NCBI GenBank assembly: GCA_963842795.1
Contig: CAWJHV010000015.1
Coordinates: 248,001 to 312,000 of the forward strand
Origin: WHSW01 sp963842795
GTDB lineage: Bacteria > Actinomycetota > Thermoleophilia > Solirubrobacterales > 70-9
Direction: 5' to 3'
DNA: 64,000 nucleotides
Shown here: piece after piece, positions 9,919 to 18,518 of the stretch
Numbering within the stretch: position 1 is the stretch's first letter
Layout of the letters: each line of letters begins with the position of its first letter
Translations under genes and position numbers: made by a program
Notes under the pieces: generated by a model
What the model was told of the DNA's origin: nothing
Seen by the model: only the letters and a program-made list of their open reading frames with translations
The model's database searches: none

Positions 9919-10524
9919 ATGAGCAACAGGAGGCTGCCCTCGCCGGCGATGCTGGTCGCGATCTGCGCCCTGGTCGTCGGCCTCACCGGCTCGGCCGTCG
10001 CCCTGCAGGGCAAGAACTCGGTCAAGTCCGACGACATCGCGCCAAGTGCGGTCAAGGCCGCCGACATCCACAAGCTCGCCGTCCAGCCGACGGCGCTGAA
10101 CCTGTTCAAGACCAAGGGCCTGGCCGGCCCGCTGTCGACCGCGTCCGCCTCGCCGCTCGACCTCGGCGGCCCCTCGGTCAAGGTCAAGGTCCCGCAGGGC
10201 GGGCTGGTCGCGATCTACGCCCGGGTCACCGGCCAGGTCAACGGGGGCGGCAACAACGCGGCCGCGCAGGTGCACCTGTACGAGCCGACGTTGCTTCCCA
10301 ACGCTCCGTCGATCATGACGTTCAACAGCGCCGACCTGCAGACGCGCTACACGGTCCCGGGCGCGGGCGACATCGGCGGGGTCGCGAGCCCGATCCGCGC
10401 CGGATTCCTGGTGTTCTCGCCCGTGAACGCCGGTACCTACACGTTCTCGCTCCGCTACAGCAACCCGGGCAGCGGCGCGGCGACGTTCTTCAACCCCGGC
10501 ATCTGGGGCGGCGCCGTCCAGTAG
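9919..10524 (+). CDS. Secreted protein with N-terminal GKNSV module
   Basis: A 201-residue exported protein. It starts at ATG 9919 with a GGGAGG ribosome site 5 nt upstream. A short basic start is followed by a hydrophobic helix (MLVAICALVVGLTGSAVAL) and then QGKNSVKSDDIAPSAVKAAD, the same type of module as in the protein at 29025. The remainder is a beta-rich domain with Gly, Asn and Ser turns, no recognised catalytic motif and no cysteine. Function unknown; such proteins look like surface or matrix components. It ends 2 bp from the convergent glyA stop. Divergent from the glycosyltransferase-wecA pair. Confidence 0.8.
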   Translation: MSNRRLPSPAMLVAICALVVGLTGSAVALQGKNSVKSDDIAPSAVKAADIHKLAVQPTALNLFKTKGLAGPLSTASASPLDLGGPSVKVKVPQGGLVAIYARVTGQVNGGGNNAAAQVHLYEPTLLPNAPSIMTFNSADLQTRYTVPGAGDIGGVASPIRAGFLVFSPVNAGTYTFSLRYSNPGSGAATFFNPGIWGGAVQ

Positions 10525-10525
10525 T

Positions 10526-11812
10526 TCAGGCGGCCGCCGGCGAGGCCGACAGCTGCGGGTAGAGCGGATACCGCTCCATCAGGGAGCGGGTCCGCTCGCC
10601 CAGCGCCTCGCGCTCGGCCTCGAAGCGGTCGGAGAGGGCAACGGCGATCACCTGCGCGATCTCGCGCATGTCGTCCTCCGCCAATCCGCGAGTGGTCAGC
10701 GCCGGCGTCCCGATCCGCAGCCCTGACGGGTTCATCGGCGGCCGCTCGTCGAACGGGATCGCGTTGCGGTTGACGGTGATCCCGACCTGCTCCAATCGCT
10801 GCTCGGCTGTCTTCCCGTCGAGGCCGGTCGGGCCGAGGTCGACGAGCACCAGGTGCACGTCGGTGCCGCCGGTGAGCACCTCGACCCCGTTGGCGATCAG
10901 CTCCTCGGCGAACGCCTGGGCGTTGGCGATCGTCTGCCGCTGGCGGGCGCGGAAGGGCTCCGAGGCCGCGATCCCGAGCGCCACCGCCTTGGCGGCGATG
11001 ATGTGCATCAGCGGGCCGCCCTGCTGGCCGGGGAAGACCGCGCGGTCGACGTCCTTTGCGAGCTCCTCGCGGCAGAGGATCATCCCGCTGCGCGGGCCGC
11101 AGAGCGTCTTGTGGATCGTGGTCGTGGTGATGTCGGCGTGCTCGACCGGGTTCGGGTGCTCGCCGGCGGCGACGAGCCCGGCGAAGTGGGCCATGTCGAC
11201 CATCAGCTTGGCCCCGACCGAGTCGGCGATCTCGCGGAACGCGGCGAAGTCGAGCTGCCGCGGGTAGGCCGACCAGCCGGCGACGATCACCTTCGGCCGG
11301 TGCTCGCTCGCGAGCCGCTCGACCTCGTCCATGTCGCAGATGTAGTCCTCGCGGCGCACGTGGTAGGCGACGACCTTGTAGAGCTTGCCGGAGACATTGA
11401 GCTTCATCCCGTGCGTGAGGTGGCCGCCGTGGTCGAGGGCCATGCCCATGATCGTGTCGCCGGGCTCGAGGATCGCCATGTAGGCGGCGTTGTTGGCCTG
11501 GGCGCCGGCGTGCGGCTGGACGTTGGCGTGCTCACCGCCGAACAGCGCCAGGGCCCGGTCGATCGCCAGCTGCTCGGCGACGTCGACCTCCTCGCAGCCG
11601 CCGTAGTAGCGGCGCCCCGGGTAGCCCTCGGCGTACTTGTTGGTGAGCACCGAGCCGGCGGCGTCGAGCACCGCCTGGGGGACGAAGTTCTCCGACGCGA
11701 TCATCTCGAGCGTCGACTGCTGGCGCTCGAGCTCGCGCCGCAGGACGGTCGCGATCTCGGGGTCCACCTCGGCGAGCGGGGCCGTTTGGAAGTCCTCGGG
11801 CAGGTCGGTCAA
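10526..11812 (-). CDS. glyA: Serine hydroxymethyltransferase
   Basis: Cytoplasmic PLP enzyme interconverting serine and glycine with transfer of a one-carbon unit to tetrahydrofolate. Signature sequences include MIASENFVPQAVLDAAGS, YAEGYPGRRYYGGCE and the PLP-lysine segment TTTTIHKTLCGPRSG. The 428-residue length is normal. The start is TTG at 11810-11812 preceded by a GAGGAG ribosome site with 6-nt spacing. In many actinobacteria glyA lies between the prfA/sua5 group and the wecA/atp group, which holds here apart from inserted genes. Confidence 0.97.
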   Translation of the reverse strand: MTDLPEDFQTAPLAEVDPEIATVLRRELERQQSTLEMIASENFVPQAVLDAAGSVLTNKYAEGYPGRRYYGGCEEVDVAEQLAIDRALALFGGEHANVQPHAGAQANNAAYMAILEPGDTIMGMALDHGGHLTHGMKLNVSGKLYKVVAYHVRREDYICDMDEVERLASEHRPKVIVAGWSAYPRQLDFAAFREIADSVGAKLMVDMAHFAGLVAAGEHPNPVEHADITTTTIHKTLCGPRSGMILCREELAKDVDRAVFPGQQGGPLMHIIAAKAVALGIAASEPFRARQRQTIANAQAFAEELIANGVEVLTGGTDVHLVLVDLGPTGLDGKTAEQRLEQVGITVNRNAIPFDERPPMNPSGLRIGTPALTTRGLAEDDMREIAQVIAVALSDRFEAEREALGERTRSLMERYPLYPQLSASPAAA

Positions 11813-11874
11813 TTGAGCTCCTCGGTCGGCGGTCCAGGTTGACAGACGTTACGCGGCCGAGCCGATGGAGTAGC

Positions 11875-13620
11875 TCAGGGCTTGCGGACGAGCTTCAGCC
11901 GTTTCGACTTGGTCCTCGGATCGCCCCCGGTCGGGGTGTAGGTGACCTTGGCCTTGACCTTCACCTTGACCTTGTGCCCGGCCTTGGCGGCCCGCTTGAG
12001 CTTTCGCTTCGCCTTGCCTCGCGGCTTCAACTTCAGCGTGATCCGGCCGTTCGCCTCGGCCTGCTTGGCCCCGCGCTTGACCTTGCCGGTTTTCGCCAGC
12101 GCCAGCTCGCCCGGTCCGGGGACCTCGACGACGACCTTCGCGATTCCCTTCCGGCGGTTGTGCTTCACCTTCACGAACCTGAACTCGTTCGAGGGCGGCG
12201 CCAGCGCGCGCCCGAACTCGGCGATCGCGCTGGAGCTCAGTCCCGCGACGTAGACGCCGGTGTCGTCGGGGGTGATCGCGACCCCGAACGGCAGGCCGAG
12301 GCCGGGCAATGCGCGATCCGCGCCGCACAGCGTCGTCCCCGGGCCCGCGTAGCAACCGGCGGGCGTCAGGGCGCCGTCGGTCGCGCGGACCAGCTGCGCC
12401 ACGGCGCCGGGCTGGGTTGTCGACGTCTGGCCGCCGCGACCGGCGACGTAGAGGTCGTGACCGTCGGCGCTGGCCGCCACCTCGACCGCTCCGCGCAGTC
12501 CCTCCATCGTCGCGCCACCGCACTCGTCCGAGCCCGCCTGCGCGACGCAGCCAAGCGGCGTCAGGGCGCCGTCCGTGCCACGCCGGAAGGCGCCCACGGC
12601 AGCGTCGGAGCCGTCGAGCGACGGCGCCGGGCTGAAGCGGAAGTTCCCGGAGGCGACGTAGACGGTGGCGCCGTCGGCGCTCACGGTGACATCGGAGGGG
12701 CCCCGCAGGCCGGCTGCGGTCTTGCCCGCGCCACACACCACCGAGCCGGTCTCCGCGACGCAGCCGGCCGGTGTCAGCGCGCCTCCCGCGCCGCGCTGGA
12801 AGGTAATCACCGCCCCGGTGCCGCCCGCCGTGGCGGGATCGGCGTCGGGAGAGCGGACGGTGACGTAGACGCTCATGCCGTCGGGGCTGATCGCCACGCC
12901 CGTCGCGCCCGCCAGGCCCGGCGTCGTGTTGGCGGCGCCGCAGACGTTGTTGCCCTGGTTGGCGATGCAGCCGAGCGGGCTCAGGGTCCCGTTGGCGGCG
13001 CGCGCGAAGCTCAGGATCGTCCCCGCGGCGGCCCCGAAGTCACCCTGGGCGGTGACGACGTAGGCGTTCGCGCCGTCCGGCGAGACCACGATGTCGGCCG
13101 GCGACGCCAGCCCGGTCACCGCGGTGCCGCAGCTGCTGGCGAACGACTTCAGACAGCCGCCGTCGGTGAGCGTGCCGTCGGCCGCACGAGTCAGAAACGC
13201 GATCGCCCCGGTGCCGACGTTCGCGAGGCTGGTCGCGTAGACCTGCGCTCCGTCCGGCGAGGCGGCGAGCGCGGAGGGCTCGGACATCAGGCCGGCGGTC
13301 GCGCTTGGGCAGAAGGTGCCCGGCGCCGCTTCGATACAGGGGAGGGTCCCGAGGCGCCCGTCGGCGCCGCGGGCGAGCGGGGTCAACGCATTGTCGCCCT
13401 CGCTGCCGCTGTACAGGGACGTCGAGCCGGGCGCCGCCAGGATCGTCGTCGGCTCGTCGATCCCGATCCCGGTCGCTGAGCATTCGTCCGGGCCTCCGCT
13501 CACCTCGATACAGCCGAGGTAGTTGAGCGTGCCGGTGGGAGGCGCGGCGGCGCTCGCGACGGACGGCACAGCGGCCCCGATCGCGAGTCCGATCAGCGCC
13601 AGATTACGCCGTGTGACCAT
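11875..13620 (-). CDS. Secreted beta-propeller protein with cysteine-paired repeats and basic tail
   Basis: A 581-residue exported protein: signal peptide (MVTRRNLALIGLAIGAAVPSVASA), then about seven lactonase/WD-like repeats of 50-60 residues. Each repeat has the pattern 'SPDGxxVYV...F.R..DGxLTPxGC....xxC' and so carries two cysteines, suggesting one disulphide per blade outside the cell. The C-terminal 80 residues are a separate Lys/Arg-rich beta domain (KAGHKVKVKVKAKVTYTP) that may bind cell-surface polymer. No catalytic residues are identified; a structural or binding role is more likely than lactonase activity. Transcribed toward glyA with a 62-bp gap. Confidence 0.8.
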   Translation of the reverse strand: MVTRRNLALIGLAIGAAVPSVASAAAPPTGTLNYLGCIEVSGGPDECSATGIGIDEPTTILAAPGSTSLYSGSEGDNALTPLARGADGRLGTLPCIEAAPGTFCPSATAGLMSEPSALAASPDGAQVYATSLANVGTGAIAFLTRAADGTLTDGGCLKSFASSCGTAVTGLASPADIVVSPDGANAYVVTAQGDFGAAAGTILSFARAANGTLSPLGCIANQGNNVCGAANTTPGLAGATGVAISPDGMSVYVTVRSPDADPATAGGTGAVITFQRGAGGALTPAGCVAETGSVVCGAGKTAAGLRGPSDVTVSADGATVYVASGNFRFSPAPSLDGSDAAVGAFRRGTDGALTPLGCVAQAGSDECGGATMEGLRGAVEVAASADGHDLYVAGRGGQTSTTQPGAVAQLVRATDGALTPAGCYAGPGTTLCGADRALPGLGLPFGVAITPDDTGVYVAGLSSSAIAEFGRALAPPSNEFRFVKVKHNRRKGIAKVVVEVPGPGELALAKTGKVKRGAKQAEANGRITLKLKPRGKAKRKLKRAAKAGHKVKVKVKAKVTYTPTGGDPRTKSKRLKLVRKP

Positions 13621-13745
13621 CTTCCCCTATCCCTTCCGCCAGGCCCACACCGAGCCCGACGATTGGCCTGTCGAGACTTAGCCGCCGCGCAGGGTATCGA
13701 GTGTCGACCTCCTCGGGACTTTCGCGTCGAGGCGATAATGCGGCC

Positions 13746-14150
13746 GTGGCGGACGAGATCGAGGTGATCGCAGAAACGTTCCGCCTGCTCGATTCCGACA
13801 CCTACGAGCAGGCGCTGGTGCTCATCCACGAGCGGTTCGTGATGGAGACGCCGGGCGAGCTCGCGAGCGAGCCGGACGTCTACCGCGGCCCGGAGGGCGT
13901 GCGACGCTGGTGGGAGTCGTTCCTCGAGGCGATGGAATCGGTGCGGGTCGTGGTCGAGGAGGTCCACCCCATCGACCACGACGCGGCGCTGGTCGAGTTC
14001 GCGATCCAGGCCCGGGGTCGCACGACCGGGATCGAGACCGAGCAGCGCGCCGTGGGGCTGGCGAGGGCGAGCGAGGGCAAGTTGGTCTCGCTGGAGTTCT
14101 TCAGCGATCTCCAGCAAGCTCGAGCCGCCGCAGGACTTCCCCCCGGCTGA
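13746..14150 (+). CDS. SnoaL-like (NTF2-fold) protein
   Basis: A 134-residue protein with the cone-shaped SnoaL/NTF2 fold pattern: an N-terminal helix pair (EVIAETFRLLDSDTYEQALVLI), a WWESFLEAMESVRVVVEEVHPIDHD segment and four to five strands. Members act as small-molecule isomerases or hydrolases, or are of unknown role; no specific active site can be assigned. GTG at 13746 is preferred; GTG at 13701 is an alternative. Its last 50 bp overlap the 3' end of the convergent sua5 gene, a tight tail-to-tail arrangement. Confidence 0.7.
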   Translation: MADEIEVIAETFRLLDSDTYEQALVLIHERFVMETPGELASEPDVYRGPEGVRRWWESFLEAMESVRVVVEEVHPIDHDAALVEFAIQARGRTTGIETEQRAVGLARASEGKLVSLEFFSDLQQARAAAGLPPG

Positions 14151-14715
14151 GCGCGCCCTCGCGCAGGATCTCCGGCTCTCCTCCGGCCTCGATCGCAGTT
14201 ACGTCCACGACGGTCGAGGGCAGCCCCGTGAGCTCGCCGCCGTCGATCGCCAGGTCGACCGCTGAGGCGATCGCCGGGTCGACCTCGGCGAAGCTCGCCG
14301 GCGGCGGGTCCCCCGCGAGGTTCGCCGAGGTCTGAAAGATCGCGCACGCGGCGCCGGTCAGCGGCCCCTCGATCAGACGCAGGCCGAGGCGCTCGGGGTC
14401 CTCCCGGCAGGCGAGCGGGTAGCGGCGCTCGGGGTTCGCGACCACCAGCGTCACCGGGCCCGGGAGCAGGGCGCCGAGCGCTTCCCGGGTGCGGGGACCG
14501 AGCGCGGCGACGATCTCGCGCATCGCCAGCGGCGAGAAGTACATGACCGCCGAGGGCTTGCCGTCGTCGCGGCCCTTGACCGTGTGGATGCGCTCGATCG
14601 CGTCGGCGCGGGTCGGGTCGCAGGCGAGCCCGTAGAGCCCGTCGGCCGGAAACAGGGCGACCCCGCCGTCGAACACGCACCGCTCGAGCGGTCCGCGCGC
14701 GTTTCTTACGTCCAC
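14101..14715 (-). CDS. tsaC: L-threonylcarbamoyladenylate synthase (Sua5/YciO/YrdC family)
   Basis: Makes threonylcarbamoyl-AMP from threonine, bicarbonate and ATP for the t6A modification of ANN-decoding tRNAs. The family core is evident: FPADGLYGLACD, IHTVKGRDDGKPSAVM (the KxR...P/S motif), LLPGPVTLV, and QTSANLAG near the end. The 204-residue length fits the short YrdC-only form without the Sua5 domain. The preferred start is GTG at 14713-14715, overlapping the last codons of prmC, so it is coupled to the prfA-prmC operon. The frame is open further upstream but that part is not protein-like. Confidence 0.9.
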   Translation of the reverse strand: MDVRNARGPLERCVFDGGVALFPADGLYGLACDPTRADAIERIHTVKGRDDGKPSAVMYFSPLAMREIVAALGPRTREALGALLPGPVTLVVANPERRYPLACREDPERLGLRLIEGPLTGAACAIFQTSANLAGDPPPASFAEVDPAIASAVDLAIDGGELTGLPSTVVDVTAIEAGGEPEILREGALSRGEVLRRLELAGDR

Positions 14716-15542
14716 CCGACGACGACCCTCTCGATGCCGGCGAGGTCCCGCCGCGACTCGACCCGCTCGAAACCGGCGCGGCGGACGAGCTCGGCGACCG
14801 CGGCTGCCTGCCCCGCGCCGAGCTCGAGCGCCACCGCCCCCGGCAGCCGCGGGGCGAGAGCCAGGTCGGCGAGCAGGACCTCGATCGCCTCGAGCCCGGT
14901 CGGGCCCGCGACCAGCGCCTCGCGCGGCTCGTGGTCGCGGATCTCGGGCGCCAGGGCGCGCCACTCGGACTCGCTCACGTACGGGAGGTTGGCGAGCACG
15001 AGGTCGAAGGCCCCGGGCTCCAGCGATCCGTAGACGAGGCGCACACGCTCACGCGCGCCGATTCGGGCCCGATTGGCCTCGGCGACCGCGAGGGCGTCGA
15101 GGGAAGTGTCGGTGGCCGTGATCGAAGCCTGCGGGAGCTCGTCGGCGAGCGCCAGCGCGACCGCGCCCGAGCCGGTGCCGACCTCGAGCACCGATCCCGG
15201 GGTGAGCTCGAGCGCGACCTCGACCAGGAGCTCGGTCTCCGGGCGCGGGATCAGCACCCGCGGATCCACCGCGAGCTCGATCCGCCGGAAGCCGCGGCTG
15301 CCGAGGATGTAGGCGACCGGCTCGCGGGCGATACGGCGGCGGACCATCGAGCCGAACGCGCGGGCCGCTCGGGCGTCGACGCCGGACTCGGGCGAGGCGG
15401 CGAGCTGCGCGCGGTCGCGCCCCGAGGCCGCGGCGAGCAGCAGCTCGGCGTCGAGCCGAGGGCTCTCCACGCCGGCGGCCGCGAGCGCGTCGGTTGCCGA
15501 GGTGAGCGCCTCGCGGGCCGTCCCCGCGACCGCCGCGCTCAT
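14706..15542 (-). CDS. prmC: Peptide chain release factor N5-glutamine methyltransferase
   Basis: Methylates the glutamine of the GGQ motif of release factors. The SAM-binding motif VLEVGTGSGAVALALA and the catalytic NLPYV (an NPPY-type motif) are present, after an N-terminal helical domain of about 80 residues. Length 278 residues, normal. The ATG overlaps the prfA stop by 4 bp, so enzyme and substrate are co-translated, as is common. Confidence 0.96.
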   Translation of the reverse strand: MSAAVAGTAREALTSATDALAAAGVESPRLDAELLLAAASGRDRAQLAASPESGVDARAARAFGSMVRRRIAREPVAYILGSRGFRRIELAVDPRVLIPRPETELLVEVALELTPGSVLEVGTGSGAVALALADELPQASITATDTSLDALAVAEANRARIGARERVRLVYGSLEPGAFDLVLANLPYVSESEWRALAPEIRDHEPREALVAGPTGLEAIEVLLADLALAPRLPGAVALELGAGQAAAVAELVRRAGFERVESRRDLAGIERVVVGWT

Positions 15543-16612
15543 CCTCCGTCGGCCGTCTGCGCCTCCAGCAGAGCCCGCTTCTCCTCGGCCGCCAGAGCGC
15601 CGGTGAACTCGCTCAGGTTCCCCGCGAGGATCTCGTCGAGGTTGTGCGCGGTGAGCGGGATGCGGTGGTCGGTGACGCGCCCCTGCGGGAAGTTGTAGGT
15701 GCGGATCTTGTAGGCGCGGTCGCCGGTCCCGACCTGGGAGCGGCGGTCGGCCGCGGTCTCCGCGCGTTGCTGCGCTAGCTCGCGCTCATACAGTCGCGCC
15801 CGCAGGACCCGCATCGCCTTCTCGCGGTTCTGAAGCTGCGACTTCTCGTCCTGCATCGAGACGACGATCCCGGTCGGCTTGTGGGTCATCCGGACAGCCG
15901 AGTCGGTCGTGTTCACCGACTGCCCGCCCGGGCCCGAGGACCGGTAGACGTCGACCTGGAGGTCCTCGGGGGCGATCTCGACCTCGACCTCCTCGGCCTC
16001 CGGCAGCACGGCAACGGTCGCCGTCGAGGTGTGGATCCGCCCCTGGGACTCGGTCTTCGGCACGCGCTGGACCCTGTGTGTCCCGCCCTCGAACTTGAAC
16101 ACCGAATAGGCGCCGTCGCCCGTGATCTCGAACGTGATCTCCTTGAACCCGCCGACCTCGGCCGGCGACTGAGAGAGCACCTCGGTCCTGAAGCCGCGCT
16201 CCTCGGCGTAGCGGGCGAGCATCTTGTAGAGGTCGCCCGCGAACAGCGCCGCCTCGTCCCCGCCGGCGCCGCCGCGGATCTCGACGATCACGTTCTTGTC
16301 GTCGTTGGGATCGCGCTCGACCATCGCCAGCCGGATCTCGTCCTCGAGCTCGCCCATCGCCTCGGGCGCCTCGTCGACCAGGCGCCGGAGCTCCTCGTCG
16401 TCGCCGTCCTCGGCGAGCAGCTCCTCGGCGCCCTCGAGATCGCCCTGCAGCCGGCGCCAGCGCGCGACCAGCTCGTGCGCCGGCTCGAGCTCGTGGTAGG
16501 CCCGCCCGACCTCGGCGTAGCGCTCGCGATCGGAGATCACCTCCGGGTCCGACATCTGGCGCTGGAGCTCGGCGAACCGCTCCTCGACCTGCTCGGCCAA
16601 CTTCTCGATCAT
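15539..16612 (-). CDS. prfA: Peptide chain release factor 1
   Basis: Recognises UAA and UAG stop codons and triggers peptide release. The GGQ loop is in RSSGPGGQSVNTTDSAVRMT. The N-terminal coiled coil and codon-recognition domain are complete in 357 residues. First gene of the prfA-prmC-sua5 operon; transcribed divergently from the RTX-repeat gene across only about 50 bp, so the two promoters must overlap or be very compact. Confidence 0.97.
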   Translation of the reverse strand: MIEKLAEQVEERFAELQRQMSDPEVISDRERYAEVGRAYHELEPAHELVARWRRLQGDLEGAEELLAEDGDDEELRRLVDEAPEAMGELEDEIRLAMVERDPNDDKNVIVEIRGGAGGDEAALFAGDLYKMLARYAEERGFRTEVLSQSPAEVGGFKEITFEITGDGAYSVFKFEGGTHRVQRVPKTESQGRIHTSTATVAVLPEAEEVEVEIAPEDLQVDVYRSSGPGGQSVNTTDSAVRMTHKPTGIVVSMQDEKSQLQNREKAMRVLRARLYERELAQQRAETAADRRSQVGTGDRAYKIRTYNFPQGRVTDHRIPLTAHNLDEILAGNLSEFTGALAAEEKRALLEAQTADGG

Positions 16613-16662
16613 TCACCCAGTTTGACGCCCCGGCGTGCGGTTCCGCGTGTTAGAACATGCGC

Positions 16663-17406
16663 ATGACTCGAACCCGCGTAGCCATCGCCGCCCTCGCAGG
16701 GCTGCTGGTCGCGGCGGTGGCGGGGCTCCCGGGCGCCCACGCGGCGCCCTCCTGCTTCGGGCAGGCGGCGACGCTGGTCGACGGGCCGGGCTCCAACCGG
16801 ATCCAGGGCAGCCAGGGCCCCGACGTGATCTTCGCCGGCGCCGGCAACGACACGGTGGCCGCCGGCGGCGGGGCCGACCTCGTCTGCGGCGGCGAAGGCA
16901 ACGACACCATGGACGCGGGCAAGGGCGACGACCAGATGGACGGCGGCGACGGCGACGACGAGCTGCACGGCTTCAACGGCGACGATCGCGTCATCGGGGG
17001 GCCGGGCGGCGACTTCCTCGACGGCCGCCGCGGGCGCGAGGACCTGCTGCTCGCCGGCTCCGGCGACGATCGCCTGATCGGCGGCACCCTGCTCAAGGGC
17101 GGGGGCGGCAACGACCACCTCAACAGCGCCGGCTACCGGCGCGAGACCACCTCCGACCAGATGGAGGGGGGCTCCGGCGACGACCGCCTCAAGGGCGACA
17201 ACCAGAGCGGGCCCGGGGAGCGCATGGACGGCGGCCCGGGATCCGACGAGCTCAACGGCGACGACGGCGACGACAAGATCGCGGGCGGCGACGGTCCCGA
17301 CGAGCTCCGCGGCGACGCCGGTGACGACTCGCTCGACGGCGGCCCCGGTACCGACAGTTGCGACCAGGGCTCGGGCTCCGGCCCCTCGAGCGGCTGCGAG
17401 AGCTAG
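16663..17406 (+). CDS. Secreted RTX/hemolysin-type calcium-binding repeat protein
   Basis: A 247-residue exported protein: signal peptide (MTRTRVAIAALAGLLVAAVA, cleavage after AHA), a single cysteine pair near the N-terminus, then about nine degenerate GGxGxDxL/M repeats (for example GGEGNDTMDAGKGDDQMDGG) expected to form a calcium-binding parallel beta-roll, and a Cys-containing tail. It has no enzymatic domain and no C-terminal type I secretion signal; Sec export is indicated. ATG at 16663 chosen; ATG 16657 is equally possible. The stop codon TAG is part of the target site of the IS481-type element that follows directly. Confidence 0.85.
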   Translation: MTRTRVAIAALAGLLVAAVAGLPGAHAAPSCFGQAATLVDGPGSNRIQGSQGPDVIFAGAGNDTVAAGGGADLVCGGEGNDTMDAGKGDDQMDGGDGDDELHGFNGDDRVIGGPGGDFLDGRRGREDLLLAGSGDDRLIGGTLLKGGGGNDHLNSAGYRRETTSDQMEGGSGDDRLKGDNQSGPGERMDGGPGSDELNGDDGDDKIAGGDGPDELRGDAGDDSLDGGPGTDSCDQGSGSGPSSGCES

Positions 17407-17437
17407 CTGTAGTTCCTCACCACGTTGTTCATCCGGG

Positions 17438-17483
17438 CCTCCTTGGAGGCTGGGGGTGCTTAAGCCACCCAGTCCCAAGGAGG
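17438..17483 (+). promoter_or_regulatory. Inverted repeat masking the transposase ribosome-binding site
   Basis: CCTCCTTGG (17438-17446) is the exact reverse complement of CCAAGGAGG (17475-17483), which contains the AAGGAGG ribosome site of the transposase (ATG at 17491). A weaker inner stem (GGTG with CACC) adds to the hairpin. Folded, the ribosome site is sequestered, a known way for insertion sequences to avoid translation from read-through transcripts; here it would silence transcription entering from the RTX gene. Confidence 0.7.
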
Positions 17484-17490
17484 ACACCGA

Positions 17491-18248
17491 ATGAAGCTCC
17501 ACGCTAACGCCCGCACCTGCCCGAATAGCCGCAGGCTGATCGTTCACAGAGTCGAAGAGGAAGGCTGGTCGCTGGCGGCGGCGGCCGACGCCGCCGGCGT
17601 CAGCGACCAACGGCCAACAAGTGGCTCAGCCGCTTCCAAGCGGAGGGCGAGATCGGCCTCCGCGACCGCTCCTCACGGCCGGCCAGCTCGCCCAACCGCA
17701 CGCCGGCCGAGCGCGTGAAGGCGATCGAGGCTTTGCGACGGCTGCGGATGACCGCCGATGAGATCGCCGAGTGCCTGGGGATGGCGCTCTCGACCGTCTC
17801 GCGTTGGCTCCAGCGCATCGGCCTCGGCAAGCGCTCGCGCCTCGAGGCACCCGAGCCGCCCAACCGCTACGAGCGAAAGCTCCCGGGAGAGCTGATCCAC
17901 GTCGACGTCAAGCGGCTCGCACGGATCAGCAAGAAGGGCGCAGGACATCGAGTCCTTGGCCACCGCCGCAGCCAGTTCAAGGTCGGTCCCAAGCGCCGGG
18001 GTGCGACCGGCTGGGAGTTCGTCCACGTCTGCGTCGACGACGCCACCAGGACCAACGGCAAGGCCGAGCGCTTCATCCAGACGCTTCAGAACCGCTGGGC
18101 CTATGGAGCCCTTTACGGCAGCTCGGCCGAGCGCACCGCAGCCCTACCAGGCTGGCTCGCCTACTACAACTTCAAACGACGTCATGGCTCCCTAGCCAAG
18201 AAGGCGCCCGCAGCTCGGCTCGCCGAGCTGGAACAACGTCATGGGTAG
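17491..18248 (+). pseudogene. IS481-family transposase, frameshifted and internally deleted
   Basis: The N-terminal helix-turn-helix part (MKLHANARTCPNSRRLIVHR... then AAAADAAGVS) runs in one frame to about 17610. One base appears lost there, and the sequence NKWLSRFQAEGEIGLRDRSS continues in another frame. The second half matches IS481 transposases through HVDVKRLARI (first catalytic Asp), then jumps in frame from CVDDATR to TNGKAERFIQTLQNRWAYG. The roughly 60-70 residues that normally hold the second Asp of the DDE triad are missing. Two independent lesions make it non-functional. Confidence 0.9.
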
Positions 18249-18253
18249 CTACA

Positions 18254-18518
18254 CCTAGCCGCCTCGCCGCGCGCTCGGTAGCCGCCGCGGCGCGCGATTT
18301 GCGCGTTGCGCACCGGCTCGATTTCGTCACGCATCGAGCACACAGCGCGTGCCCTCGGCGATCACGATCGGAGCAGTGTGCCTCCCCAGGGGAGCCTCCC
18401 GGACCTGTCGCGAAATCCGGGAGGCCCTCGAGGACCTACACCGATCGCCTTGCAAAGACCACCACATCACCGTCAGCCGCCACGACATCACCGGGCCGAG
18501 TCGGCCGGGCCTCGGCCG
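18254..18518. other. Non-coding stretch right of the insertion sequence
   Basis: Contains the right copy of the target duplication and then GC-rich sequence, including an inverted repeat (CTCCCGGAC near 18389 with GTCC...GGGAG variants to 18425). I see no gene with a ribosome site and protein-like composition. It is probably the original intergenic DNA downstream of the RTX gene plus debris related to the antitoxin remnant. Confidence 0.4.

Larger units (their letters stand above)
17408..18253 (+). mobile_element. Decayed IS481-family insertion sequence
   Basis: An 846-bp element bounded by imperfect 23-bp terminal inverted repeats (17408-17430 and 18231-18253, 18 of 23 positions matching, both beginning TGTAG read inward). 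It is flanked by GCTAGC (17402-17407) and CCTAGC (18254-18259), a 6-bp duplication with one difference that fits the NCTAGN target preference I recall for IS481. It contains one transposase gene broken by a frameshift and an internal deletion, so it is immobile on its own. Confidence 0.9.
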
